Assembly: GCA_003254925.1 (NCBI GenBank)
Contig: QANZ01030995.1
Coordinates: forward strand, 48,562 to 112,561
DNA length: 64,000 nucleotides
Direction: 5' to 3'
Source of the DNA: Chamaecrista fasciculata
Taxonomy: Eukaryota > Streptophyta > Magnoliopsida > Fabales > Fabaceae
The notes beneath the pieces are model-generated. The model ran no database searches. It saw only the letters and a program-made list of their open reading frames with translations, and was not told where the DNA came from. Positions within the stretch are counted from its first letter, which is position 1; each line of letters starts with the position of its first letter. Below are positions 11,078 to 22,428 of this stretch, one piece after another. The position numbers were made by a program, and so were the translations under genes.

Positions 11078-13128
11078 ATGTATTCACACTCCAACTCAAC
11101 ATTCCCACGCGCCGCCGACTTCCTCGGAGCCGTGAGCGGCGTGAACGAGTTAGACTCGGTGGTGAGTCAGAATTACAACAGTTGCAGCAGCGAGTCGCCG
11201 AGTTACAGAAATCAAGGGTTGAGCTTGATGCAGAGGAGCGTGAGTAGCCACTCGCTGAGTAAGAATGGTGTTGTACGCTCCGTTTCCACTCTGTTTCAAG
11301 AGTTGTTCGACTCTGACGACGGTCCGGTGCGCAGAGTTTACAGTACTGGTGATTTGCAGGTTCCCTCAATTATATTTCTTTCACACCTTCTTCCTACCAC
11401 ACTACTCTAAAATATATAAATTCCTATAATCATTCAGGCCAAAAAAAAATCGTATAATCATATAGTCGGTTAGTTTACCATGTATTTGTAATTTGTTGAA
11501 CTTAGTGATGCAGTGTCATACAATTCAAAAATATATTTTATGTATATATTTATATGGAGGAAAACTTTTTTTTTATTTTGTTTTTAATGTATTTTTTTCT
11601 TTCAATTTCTTTCGTAATATTTTATATTTTTATTAATTTTATTTTTTAGTTAACTTCTTTTAATAAATTAATACAAATTTTATCTTATTTTTTAATTTAA
11701 ATTTTTTTCTGTCATCATGACATAGAATTTATCGTTAATTTTTTTGCTAAAATAATAAAATTAACCAAGATATAAAATATTGAAACGAAATTGATAGTTA
11801 AAAATATATTAAAAACGAAATTAAAAGTTAATATAAAATTTGAAGATGAAAATGATGTTTTTGCATATTAATTATATTGTGGATTTCATATTAATTTGTA
11901 TCCAATATTATCTGAGTTTCGTGTAGCATAAATTTTGATTTAGTGAAAAAAGAGTCATATTTTTTTCCAAAAGAAAAATCAAACTATTTTCTTATATATG
12001 TATTTATTGGTATATGTTGGTGCAGAGGATGAATCTGATGCAATATAGCAGCAATCATCGATCAGAGAGTCCATTGTCAAGCGAAAGCAGTATGATCATA
12101 GAATCCATGAGCAGAGCATGTCGTTATAGCCCAGAGGAGAAGCAGGTCAGGATCCAGAGATATAGAACCAAAAGAAATCAGAGGAATTTCAACAAGAAAA
12201 TTAAGGTTAACTAGCTTAATTACCTACAAGCTAACATTTTTAATTAACACGAATATCTTTTTTTAAAATCAGTTACAAGAAAGAAAAAGAAAAAGAAAAG
12301 AAAAGTAACCTCCTAAGATGGACACTACTGTGTGAATGGAATAATACCCACAATTCGCTAAAGTCTGTGAAGTAAAAGGTAAGATTTGCTGGGAAAAAAG
12401 TAAAAGGGAAGAAAAGAGTGAAAAGTAAAGTGTTTTGTGAGTTATGGCAAATCTTAAATAGAGAAAAGAGAAGTGACATTTTCAAATAATAGGCATACCA
12501 GAAATTGTCCCCCATATTCTTTGCATTATAGTGCCCTGCTTGCTAGCCCCACTAAGTTTACCCAAACAATACTAATTAGAATAAGCTAATAACCTTGTAT
12601 ATTAGTATATTATGACAATTTTGACTTTCTGAAGCATGAAGTTCTGTCAAATTTTGTCTTAACCTCCTTTAAATTTTCAGGGACCAAGAAGCCCATTATT
12701 GTCTAAATCTTAAAGCAACAAAATAAAAATCAATCGGCTGGTGAACTGAATATATATACATATATATAATTAGATTACTGCATTGAGCCCTCCAAAAATA
12801 AATAAACCATGTCATCATATTTTTAATTAACATTTGGTCATCAATTATGGGAAAAAAAAAACTTAATTTTGTTTGTGGGAATCAGTATGCTTGCAGGAAG
12901 ACACTAGCAGACAGCAGGCCACGCATAAGAGGGCGATTTGCAAAGAATGAAGAAACTAATAACCAGAAAAGTCATAATAATAATAATAATGGTGATGATA
13001 ATGGAGAAGAAGAAGAGGAGGAAGATGAAAAAGATTGGGTCAGTTTCTTTGATAATTTAACTGCTGCAAATCTTGCTCAAGACAGTACTAATTGTTCCTC
13101 ATACTTTTGGACTAATGCCTTAGAATGA
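11078..13128 (+). CDS. CCT-domain (CMF-type) nuclear protein, three exons
   Basis: The spliced product is 234 residues from exons 11078-11359, 12026-12205 and 12886-13128, all joined in phase 0 at GT-AG borders. The first 94 residues are Ser-rich. The CCT domain (about residues 133-180) reads RIQRYRTKRNQRNFNKKIK at the end of exon 2 and YACRKTLADSRPRIRGRFAK at the start of exon 3. The C-terminus has an Asn run and an Asp/Glu-rich stretch. CCT domains bind DNA together with NF-Y subunits in the nucleus and occur in flowering and clock regulators. There is no B-box or response-regulator domain, so this belongs to the CCT-only group. The start is the first ATG after the likely TATA box. The exact orthologue is not decided. 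Confidence 0.88.
11424..11463 (+). mobile_element. Micro-retroposon scar in intron 1 of the CCT gene
   Basis: TCCTATAATCAT (11424-11435) and TCGTATAATCAT (11452-11463) match at 11 of 12 positions and bracket the 16-base insert TCAGGCC followed by A9. It lies within the first intron of the CCT gene. Confidence 0.5.
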
Positions 13129-13496
13129 TAATCAACGTTAGTACTGATGAATGTTGAATAATTAATATTCCTATATGTAGCTAGATACCTATAATTAAAT
13201 TGTTTGCTTTCACTACTCTTGTTAAGTACAATATTGTAAATATTAGTAATTTGAATTCGAGGCACATGGATGTGACCATGTGCTACCTTATTAACCTATT
13301 TCTAGACTTTAATGTAGCTAGCTAGCTAGCTAGGGTGAAGTTTTTGGAGTGCCCTTTTTATGTTTTTATATCGATAATTTCTCAGCATTCGTAGCAGCCA
13401 ATTTGTATTATTATATATGTCAAAACTTCAATAAGATTTTATCTGGGTTTCTTCGTATTATATATCCCTCCATTACTTGAAGCGTTATAAAAAGTT

Positions 13497-14024
13497 GGCA
13501 AAAGTATTAATTTCGTCCTAAAATTTTACATCAATTGTTAATTTTGTCCCTAATCTTTTTTTGCTGTCAATTTCGTCCCTAAACTTTACACCAACTGTCA
13601 ATTTCATCCCCAATCTTTTTTTGCTGTCAATTTCGTCCCTAAACTTTACATCAACTGTCAATTTCATCCTCGATCTTTCACATTTTCGTCAATTTTATCC
13701 TTTGACTTACTTCTTTTAATAAATTAACGACAGACTGCATCATGTTTTTGAATATAAGTTAGGATTTGAGTTTCTTTTTCTATCAATTTTACATTATATA
13801 TCGTTAGTCACATAGATTTTGTCGTCAATATTTGGCTAAAGTAAGAGCAAAGGATAAAAGTGACAAAAATGTGAAAGATTAGGGATGAAATTGACAGCAA
13901 AAAAAAATTGGGGACAAAATTGACAGCATGTATAAAGTTTAGGGACGAAATTGATAGCAAAAAAAGATTGGGGACGGAATTGACAGCAGGTGTAAAGTTT
14001 AGGGACGAAATGGGTACTTTTGCC
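13497..14024. mobile_element. Foldback Mutator-like element, 528 bp (family with 16234-16599)
   Basis: It begins GGCAAAAGTA and ends TACTTTTGCC, and the arms carry repeated AATTTCGTCCCTAAACTTTA-type units. It is bracketed by the exact 9-bp duplication TAAAAAGTT (13488-13496 and 14025-14033). Its interior, with the landmark ATATCGTTAGTCACATAGA, is the reverse complement of the interior of the element at 16234-16599, so the two are copies of one family in opposite orientation. Confidence 0.9.
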
Positions 14025-14033
14025 TAAAAAGTT

Positions 14034-16224
14034 AGAAATATTTTGATATAATATTTATCTTAAATTTTATTTTGTTTTGTAATTTTTTTGTTTTAATTTA
14101 ATTTTAAATATTTTTTTAATGTTTTGCTTTAATTTTTAAATTTAATGTTTTATATATTGAATATGGTTATATATTTCTTGTTTCAAATATGAAAGCGACA
14201 AAAATGAAGTTACAAGTTACTCTTAAAAAGTTTTTTCTCTATCCAGTTAAAATGTAAGTAAACAAAGTCAAATCAAGTTTGAGAGAGAACGACTTGTCTT
14301 ATAAAGTTTGTTATATCTCTCTAATTTCAAGTATAAATTTGACGAAATCCAAGCTTTACAAGCTTAATCTTAAGGAATTTTTTTTCTATGCAATTAGAGT
14401 AAATGACAAATGAGATTAAATATTATTCAAAACGTAGATTTGGTCAAAATAGTGTATTATTTGAACTTATTGACGATCTCTATTGAGAATAGAAAGAAGA
14501 ATATCCTGAAGTTTTAATTTTATCCTATTGAAACTTAAAATAAAAGAGAATGACCATGGCTATTTAAGAGATATTTAAGACTATTATTTATATAGTCATC
14601 GGCTAACTATCACACCAAGGCTCATTTTTTAACAAAATTGTTTTGGTCAAACTCATTTCTCCCTTTACCATTTTTCACACTGTTATTTTACCCAAAAATT
14701 CATATTTAAAATTGATGTCAAACATCACGCGCGTCGTGATCTTTCAAATTACACATTTGCAATGGTGTGTCTCTAAAACATGCCTCACATGTGCAATGTC
14801 TGCATTATATAATGGTGTGTTGAGTGTTCATATTAATGCTTCTTAGTCAGAAATTCAATTACTTTAACCAATGTGATTAAGATTGACACAGCTTGCCACC
14901 CTACTATTACCATACAAGTCATAATCACTAAAGCAGACACATACTGTAGAAATCACAATTCTGACTGCGAAGTTTCACTTTTCTGACTTTAAGTTTTGAA
15001 TAGTCCCAAGCCATTAATGTCTTGATCAAGCAAAACTTCATATTCATCATAGTTTAATTATGTTGATGTGGTTCACTACAAAGCATGTTTAGAGATCCCT
15101 GCATAATAAGCTAGTTTGAATAACTCCAATAAATCTTCTGGAAAGTTTAAAAATTCCAATTCTTTAAATTTTATGGTATATTAATTCGTGGTATCAATTA
15201 TGTAAAAACAGAACATATAATTAATTACAATTAATCACATATGTCTTTTGCCGAAAATTAGTAAACTACGCATTCTTTCGCATCAATATGTCTAAGATCT
15301 GTTTTTTTTTTTTTGGCCATTGTCTAAGATCTTTTTGGCAAACGTATGTTTCGGAAAACATTAAATTAAAGGCCACTTGTTCAATCTCCATGTTCTAGAC
15401 AACGTGCTAAACATCTTTCCATTCACCCTTTTCCTCTTATTTTTTCCTTCAATAATGCCAACTTTAGGGATTTCTTCCATAGAGTTACGAGCCCAATGAT
15501 TAAGTTAACATAAATATATATTAATATGGGTCACTTTCTTTTTCCTCCACTTTTGGATCATGATTAACAAATTACCGAAACAAGATTAAAATAAGGTTAA
15601 TGCATTGATGATCTATTTGAATTGATGAGTTAAAGGCTAATGTAACATTTAAGGTGGGAGGGAGGACGGCCCTATACGTCTTTGTCGGCCGGCGCTATGT
15701 TACCCACTAGGCCTTTTGGTGCCTTTTTATTATTCCTAAATTCATTCAATATATATATATATATATATATATTGACAGTATATTTCAGTAAGTAATCAGA
15801 CTAATTCTTTTTGAAGCTTAAAAGATCACTTAAATGAATTTTGCGTCCAAAAAAAAAATTCTTTAATTATGTTTAAGAAATTCAACTATTTACAAACTGT
15901 AATGGAACTAATGATTTATTGATAATATATAAAAAGTAAAAATCCAAACACTTTTACAAATTAACAATTGATGTTGAAATGAATCATTACTAAGGGTATG
16001 TATATGGAATCTTTAGGCATATTTCTCATTTAATTTTGACCAGAGTGCTGTACATGTGGATAAAATTTAATATGTAATTTCTATCATGAGTTTTGATTAA
16101 TAATGATGGTACCTTTCGAACAGATAGCACACACAGTTTCTATCACCCAACCTCATGTTAGACAAACAATACTGTGAAATATTTATAGAATTCACTCACT
16201 ATACATATATAAGTTAATTATAAT
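14034..16224. other. Intergenic DNA, repeat remnants only
   Basis: Two diverged units of the dispersed repeat lie at about 14155-14430. An AT microsatellite sits near 15750. The remaining sequence shows no supportable gene. Confidence 0.45.
15289..15332 (-). mobile_element. Micro-retroposon scar with 12-bp duplication
   Basis: TGTCTAAGATCT at 15289-15300 is repeated exactly at 15321-15332. The 20-base insert reads ATGGCC followed by A13 and a C on the minus strand. Confidence 0.7.
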
Positions 16225-16233
16225 TATTAGATT

Positions 16234-16599
16234 GGCAAAAGCACCTATTTCGTCCCCAAACTTTACATTTGCTCTCAATTTTATCCTCAATCTTTTTTTA
16301 CTGTCAATTTTGTCCTCAATCTTTCACATTTTCGTCAATTTTATCATTTGCTCTTACTTTAGCCAAATATTAACGACAAAATCTACGTGACTAACGATAT
16401 ATAATGTAAAATTGATAAAAAAAAGAAACTCAAATTGAAAAACATGATGCAGTCTGTCGTTAATTTATTAAAAGAAGTTAGTCAAAGGATAAAATTGACA
16501 AAAATGTAAAGGATTAGAGACGAAATTGACAGCAAAAAAAGATTGGGGACGAAATTGAGATCAAGTGTAAAGTTTGGGGACGAAATGAGTGCTTTTGCC
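16234..16599. mobile_element. Foldback Mutator-like element, 366 bp
   Basis: The ends are GGCAAAAGCAC and GTGCTTTTGCC with arms of ATTTCGTCCCCAAACTTTAC-type units. The exact 9-bp duplication TATTAGATT flanks it (16225-16233 and 16600-16608). The centre contains TTAACGACAAAATCTACGTG, shared in inverted form with the element at 13497-14024. Confidence 0.9.
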
Positions 16600-16642
16600 T
16601 ATTAGATTTATAAAAATACTGAAAAAGAAAACCCGTTACCAC

Positions 16643-17213
16643 TGTAGACTTTAAGACTTATTTAGAAGTCCTTCACGAGTGGGTAACCAACGAGAAGATT
16701 CCAGAGACACAAGATAAGTCTTGTGCCATTGTGTGGGCCGCCAGCCGAAGTAGGAGAGTCCCACGACGCACACAAGTTTAAAAGGGAAAGATATGTCTTA
16801 GACGACAAGTATTCAAGATATCAAGATACAGCGAAGATATTCCGAAAATCTCGCTGAGCCGTGGATCTGCGCCGTCGGCGCATCCAACGGCGCAGATTCA
16901 ATTTTGTTTTCCTTGACTTGCGGACCAAGTCGACTACTCAGGTCTATAAATAGAACTCGACCCTCTCATTTGTAAATGCGCTTAGATTGGGGAAATCCCA
17001 AAATTTGTACTCTCTTTTCTCTTATAATAATAGTGGCAGTGTTGCCCGGAGACGTAGGCATAATTGGCTAAACTCCGTGATCAAATCTTGTGTGTTCTTT
17101 CTTCCTCCTTATTTACTTATTTGCTGTTTATTTACGGTATTTCTTTTCTTAGTTCGTCGATAATATTCAATACGTTTGGGTGAGATATTCTGTATTCCGC
17201 ATATATCCCCACA
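16643..17213 (+). mobile_element. Solo LTR, about 570 bp
   Basis: The segment starts TGTAGACTTT and ends near CCCCACA, with a TATA-like TCTATAAATAG at about 16944 and downstream GACGTAGGCA followed by CCGTGATCAAATCTTGTGTG, which is the arrangement of promoter and R/U5 region in many plant LTRs. No primer-binding site, internal domain or partner LTR is present. Flanks are ACCAC and ACAAC (4 of 5 match). An 11-bp perfect stem (ATCTGCGCCGT / ACGGCGCAGAT) lies upstream of the TATA box near 16864-16896. The precise right end could be 3 bases further on. Confidence 0.65.
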
Positions 17214-17216
17214 ACA

Positions 17217-18777
17217 ACCCCTCAATATTTTTTACTCACTTTTTTGGCCTACGTTCTTAACTGAGTTTTTCAGTTTTTCTGCACATCAGTATTACAGAAA
17301 CTATTCACAATAAAATCTTAGAGCATATAAACTATATATAATTTTTTTAAAAGAAAAAAACAAAACTTTTAAATATAACAGCATGCATTTGTATCAATAT
17401 ATATATACTAATTAACTATTCTTCAAACTACAATTGATTCTTCAAAAAGAAAGAAAAAAAAAAAACTGCTGTAACATAGATTGGAATTGAACTAAACCTG
17501 ATATCATAGCGCAAACTTTGTCACTTGAATTCTTGATTAATTAGATACTGTGACACAAGAGACATTGATAATGATATCCAAAATATCTGAATGCTAGCTA
17601 AGATAGCAAGCTGTGTGCCTAAGCGGCTAATAAGGCCTATACTATATATATACAAGGTGAATTATTAAAGAAAAACTCACTAGTACTCCGATCCCCCTTA
17701 TGTTGGACGCTGAAAATAATAAATCATGTATTACGAATAAAAAAGTAATCTTTTGATCGATCAAGTGGACATATATATATGTATATATTGTAATATAGAT
17801 GGAATGATAATTAATGTGATAGCTATAGCTAGCCTCTATGCGAGTGTAACACCTATATAAGGTTGGTCTGTTGGTAAAAGCTTCCTATACCTATACTAAT
17901 CAAATAAACACTGTTAACCACTAATTAAAGAAAAGTTGAATGTATAAAAGTGATTTATATTAGCAATTAACAAATTAACAGAACATGGCAAACAATAATA
18001 CCAGTGAGACGTGCACCAGGTCCCAGCTGTAATATATATATATATATAGTGCGTGTGTATGCTTATATGCAACTACATAACATGAAGCTTCGTTCTTCAC
18101 ATTCTTAATTACTTGATAATTCTATTTTGAAATATTTAAATTAATTCTAACAAGCCTCCCCCTTACCCGTTTTACGTTCAAATTAAGATCGATAATCACA
18201 ATCGCTATTCTTGGGAACAGTCTACATCAGTTATGCTGAGATCAAAACTTAAATGTGGAGAAAAGAAAATTAAATTATCTGTGTTTTTCATGTTTAATAA
18301 TCTCATTCTTTCAAGGCTGAAACATAATCAAGGAATCTAACCATATGCTTCACACTTCTCGTTATTTAAACCACAATACAATTGTATTTTATGAACTTCA
18401 CTTGTATATATGTATTTTTTTTATGACTGCTTGTGAAAATTACGTGGCATGTATTTACTTTATTAATGAATCTCATAGAATATATCTAAGTATTTCTGAT
18501 CTATGCTTGTAAGTCTGTTTTTTTTTAATAAAAAATGATTGAGTATATAGACTTATGATATTTTTTCACCGAAAACAAAAAAAGAGGGCACAACCATTTT
18601 AGAAAACAATTTTCATGTGAACGAGTTAATTAAAAACCACAATTTGTTTTATGTTTTTTTGTTTCATGGTGACTCACAACGAAGCCTATTTAAGAAGAAG
18701 CTATAAAACATACTTATGACTTCAACAAATAGACAAAAGTGCAATGCACTCATAGGGGAAACTAAATCACGAAGTAG
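17217..18777. other. Intergenic AT-rich DNA, nothing recognised
   Basis: No open frame, RNA gene or element boundary could be supported here. There are several short AT microsatellites. Confidence 0.4.
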
Positions 18778-19595
18778 GCTCCGTTCGTTTGCGCTTATAA
18801 TAAAATTTGTTCTGATTATAATCACAGTATAATTATAATTAAAGTTGATTATTTGTGTATTGGTGTTTAGATGAAATTATTGAAATGAGTATGTAACGAT
18901 TGCGGTTGGTAAATAGAAGGGTAAGGAAATTGATAAATTATATAGGGGTAAAAATGGAAGAAAAAGTTGAAAAAAAAATAAGATGTGATTTGATTATAAT
19001 GATGTGATCGTTGCTTTTAAAAAAATCAGATTGTGTCATTGTTTGCCTTGGGAATCGTGAAAATATGATTATAATTGTAGGCAACTCGTGAGGTGCTTAT
19101 TTGGTTTGGTCGACCATTCTATTTGTGCTTCCGAAATGGTGGACCGAAAGGACTAAAGGGTAGTATTTTTTCGAATCAGACCCCGACATTTGGTGGACTA
19201 CAAAAAAAAAAATGGTCCACCGTTTTACACAAGATGAGAGAGAATGTAAAAAAACACTTCAGACCCGAAAAAAATTCAATGTGGCTCATTTCAGGTATTC
19301 GGTCGACCATTTTTTGCATCAGTCGACTGAAAGTCGGGCCTGATAGCATTCTCAGGTCGATATTCGGTCGACCGTTGACAAAATTAATCGACCATTTCAG
19401 GTAAATTACCATTTTAGCCTTGTGATGTGTGATTGAATGTATTAGAGTATGGGTAATTATATGTTTATATCTATGGGTATAAGTGTAATTGGGTGTGTTT
19501 GATTATAAAAAAAAACAAGATTATAATTTGATAAAAAAAAAACACAAACAAACATGCTTATTACAATTATAATCAGGGCGCAAACGAACTGACCC
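18778..19595. mobile_element. TIR DNA transposon, about 820 bp, unassigned superfamily
   Basis: The left end GGCTCCGTTCGTTTGCGC pairs with the right end GCGCAAACGAACTGACCC. Sub-terminal regions on both sides contain inverted ATTATAATC motifs. The centre (19096-19405) has repeated GGTCGACCATT-like pieces and no recognisable protein. I could not find a convincing target duplication, so it may be PIF/Harbinger- or hAT-like. Confidence 0.6.
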
Positions 19596-19624
19596 ACTTG
19601 TTATAGACAAAATTCAAAAACTTT

Positions 19625-19829
19625 ATATTGCTTATTTTTTTTGGTTGCCCAAGGTATTCCCTAGCTCGATGGGCTAAGGATTAATCCTCCGCGGATCTGA
19701 GCTTCATTTAAGGGTTTGCCGCTGACCAATTGGTTGCTGCATACACAAGGCGAAAATCGAACCCCGACACTCACTTAAATGACCTAGTGAGCTAACCACC
19801 GGAGCTATCTCGTTGCATATTGCTTATTT
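19625..19829 (-). mobile_element. tRNA-derived SINE with 13-bp target duplication
   Basis: The element occupies about 19638-19816. Read on the minus strand it has an A-box-like GGTGGTTAGCTCACTAGG, a B-box GGGGTTCGATTTTC, a unique body, and a 3' end GGGCAACC followed by poly(A). The exact 13-bp repeat ATATTGCTTATTT flanks it (19625-19637 and 19817-19829). The pol III boxes, A tail and variable-length duplication together identify a SINE mobilised by LINE machinery. The strand here gives its transcription direction. Confidence 0.85.
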
Positions 19830-20600
19830 ATATGCGCATTCATTCGATTACGAATCGTGTGCTATATCAGGGCTTACATGGCCCAACGTATAATTAGAAC
19901 TCATGGGCCGGGCCCGACGTACTGTGCCCACTACGAAATTCCCTCCTCCTCCATGAAGGCCTAATCTACTCCCTATTATGCTACTTTATTTGTTTAGATA
20001 CAAAGATTATTTGAAAACAACATGAAATGATGAAATAACCTATTTACTAGATTACGATACACATCCACATAGTGTTACATTCTAAGAAAGTTTCAGTCGT
20101 GTAACAAGGTTGAATAAGATTTAATAAAAATACCACTAGCTCATTATCTCTCTTAAAAGTTTAGTTGATCCTTTTACTTGGTCAATTTGTGAGAACCTCT
20201 TATTTAAGTTCATGAGATGAGTATACAACTTTATGTATGATACTCTAAACTCCCATGAAAGACTTGATTGTCTAAATATTCATAAACTTACTTTCTTTAA
20301 TTCTTTCTCTCTCTACTCTATTTTTTGATTAAAAAAGAGAAGAAGAAAAATAAAAAATTTATATCATACAATTTGATCATCGGTAAAAAATTAGAATGCC
20401 CAGACTCTAGTCCTTTTTTAAGCAATAACCTACAAGATATTTAGAATTACTTCACCGCAAATGGAGACATTATCAGGATTATTATTTTTTTCCTCACATA
20501 TTAATATATTATTTTTTTTAATTTTTGCTGTCCAAAGAAAAAAAAAAGTACTTTTGGAATTATAATTTATAAGACAAATTTTACAGGAAGTAACGCGAGT
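19830..20600. other. Intergenic DNA upstream of histone H4
   Basis: No gene detected. The sequence is AT-rich until about 20590, where GC content rises into the H4 promoter. Confidence 0.4.
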
Positions 20601-20623
20601 AGTGAGAGGGCAAAAATGGAAAA

Positions 20624-20649
20624 GCGCCAAAGTTACGCAAGGCGCCAAA
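20624..20649 (+). promoter_or_regulatory. Two E2F-type sites upstream of histone H4
   Basis: GCGCCAAA occurs at 20624-20631 and again at 20642-20649. This is the reverse complement of TTTGGCGC, the canonical E2F site, consistent with S-phase expression of the downstream H4 gene. Confidence 0.7.
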
Positions 20650-20683
20650 CTCTACGAGCCACCTTTCAAACCAAAAACTTGTC

Positions 20684-20699
20684 CCACGTCATCGATCCG
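20684..20699 (+). promoter_or_regulatory. Type I histone promoter element
   Basis: CCACGTCATCGATCCG matches the plant histone type I element, which combines the ACGTCA hexamer with a reversed octamer (GATCCGCG). The last two bases of the octamer differ here. It lies about 110 bases before the TATA box, a normal place for a meristem/S-phase histone promoter. Confidence 0.8.
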
Positions 20700-20810
20700 A
20701 AGGCAGTCCAACCTCTCATCTCAGCCGTCCATAAAAATTCATCGACTGTCCAAAACAACTTTCAGAGGCCGATACACGGATCACACTGAATTGCCTAAAA
20801 TCCCTCGACC

Positions 20811-20818
20811 TATAAATT
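20811..20818 (+). promoter_or_regulatory. TATA box of histone H4
   Basis: TATAAATT lies about 245 bases upstream of the H4 start codon; transcription would begin around 20840-20850, leaving room for a 5' UTR intron. Confidence 0.65.
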
Positions 20819-20895
20819 ATACCGTAAACGAAAAAAAACTTCAGAAATTAACAAGCCCACTTCGTCTCTGCTCAATTTTTACGGTACCCGAGAAA

Positions 20896-21368
<473 letters not shown>

Positions 21369-22428
21369 GGTTTTTTCAGTGTCAATTTTTTTTGTTGGAT
21401 CCGTACAAATTTCTGTGTGTTGAAAAGTCTTGCTGTCAAGAAAAATGGCAAGGGTTGGGTGGTGTTTCCAGCTAGTATTTTGAGTGGGTAGTTAGATTTT
21501 GTCCGTGTAATCAATCGTTGTGTTCGAATGTAGCAACAAACTTTTCATTATTCTTCATTCTACACTGATCTATTCGTTCTCTCTGATACTTATGGTTTTG
21601 GTTAACTTTTGTTATTACAGTTTGCATTCGAATAAGTTAAGAGCGTACAGGGAAGGTTATTGGTGGTCATGGCTAAGTGAAAACAACATCTTTACCTACA
21701 TTAAAGTGTACATTTATTCTGAACTGAAGGAGCTGGGAATAAGCCTTTAACATGTTTAAATGTTGATTTTAATTTGCGTAGTTTGGATGAGCTGAATTGA
21801 CTAACATGAGACATTGAAAGATAACATAATTGATTCTCAGTTTTGCGATTACAATTACCCTTGATAGTTTCACTTTGCTTCTGGAAAATCAAAACATGGG
21901 TATCTTTAATCAAACTCAAAAGCAACTCAAAGAAAAGAATGATGTGTTTTAGAAGTATTTTTCAAACCCGAATTCCCTTGGCATGACCAACTATGATGGT
22001 TGCACAATTCTCAACTGGCCGATAGTCGCAAATTCTTTATCTTGGAATAATGGGTACATAAGCGCCAATAACATTACTGTTAAACTCTTCAAAGATATAT
22101 AGGGGGGGGGGGGGGGGGGGGGGNGGGGGTGGACCCTATTAATTCCTTTGTTGTATTCCAGTTCCCTCTCTTTCACTATGTTCTTGGCCTTCCCAGGCCG
22201 ACTTCAAACCCCTTGTATAATTAATGTTGTTGGATCTCATTCATCTGCACAGTCCATAGGAAGCTTATCCTCTTCTGTTTTTCCTAATAGAAGACATCTG
22301 TCTCTTTTGCTTCTATAGCACCGTCTGTTCAATCTCATCATTTGGCTCTGAAAAAAATTGGTATGCCTGTGATACAAGCTAAACTTTTAGTCTCAACATT
22401 AACAATGAAATAGAGGCAAAATTAAAAA
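21369..22428. other. H4 3' UTR and intergenic DNA, with poly(G) run
   Basis: The first 150-200 bases are probably H4 3' UTR. A poly(G) run interrupted by an ambiguous base lies at about 22102-22129. No other gene is evident. Confidence 0.4.

Noticed and set aside
11016..11369. Open frame antisense to CCT exon 1
   Set aside because: It is the shadow of a GC-richer real exon; the sense frame splices cleanly into a CCT domain.
19093..19404. About 100-codon open frames on both strands inside the TIR element at 18778-19595
   Set aside because: Both strands are open over the same bases, which reflects composition; neither resembles a transposase.
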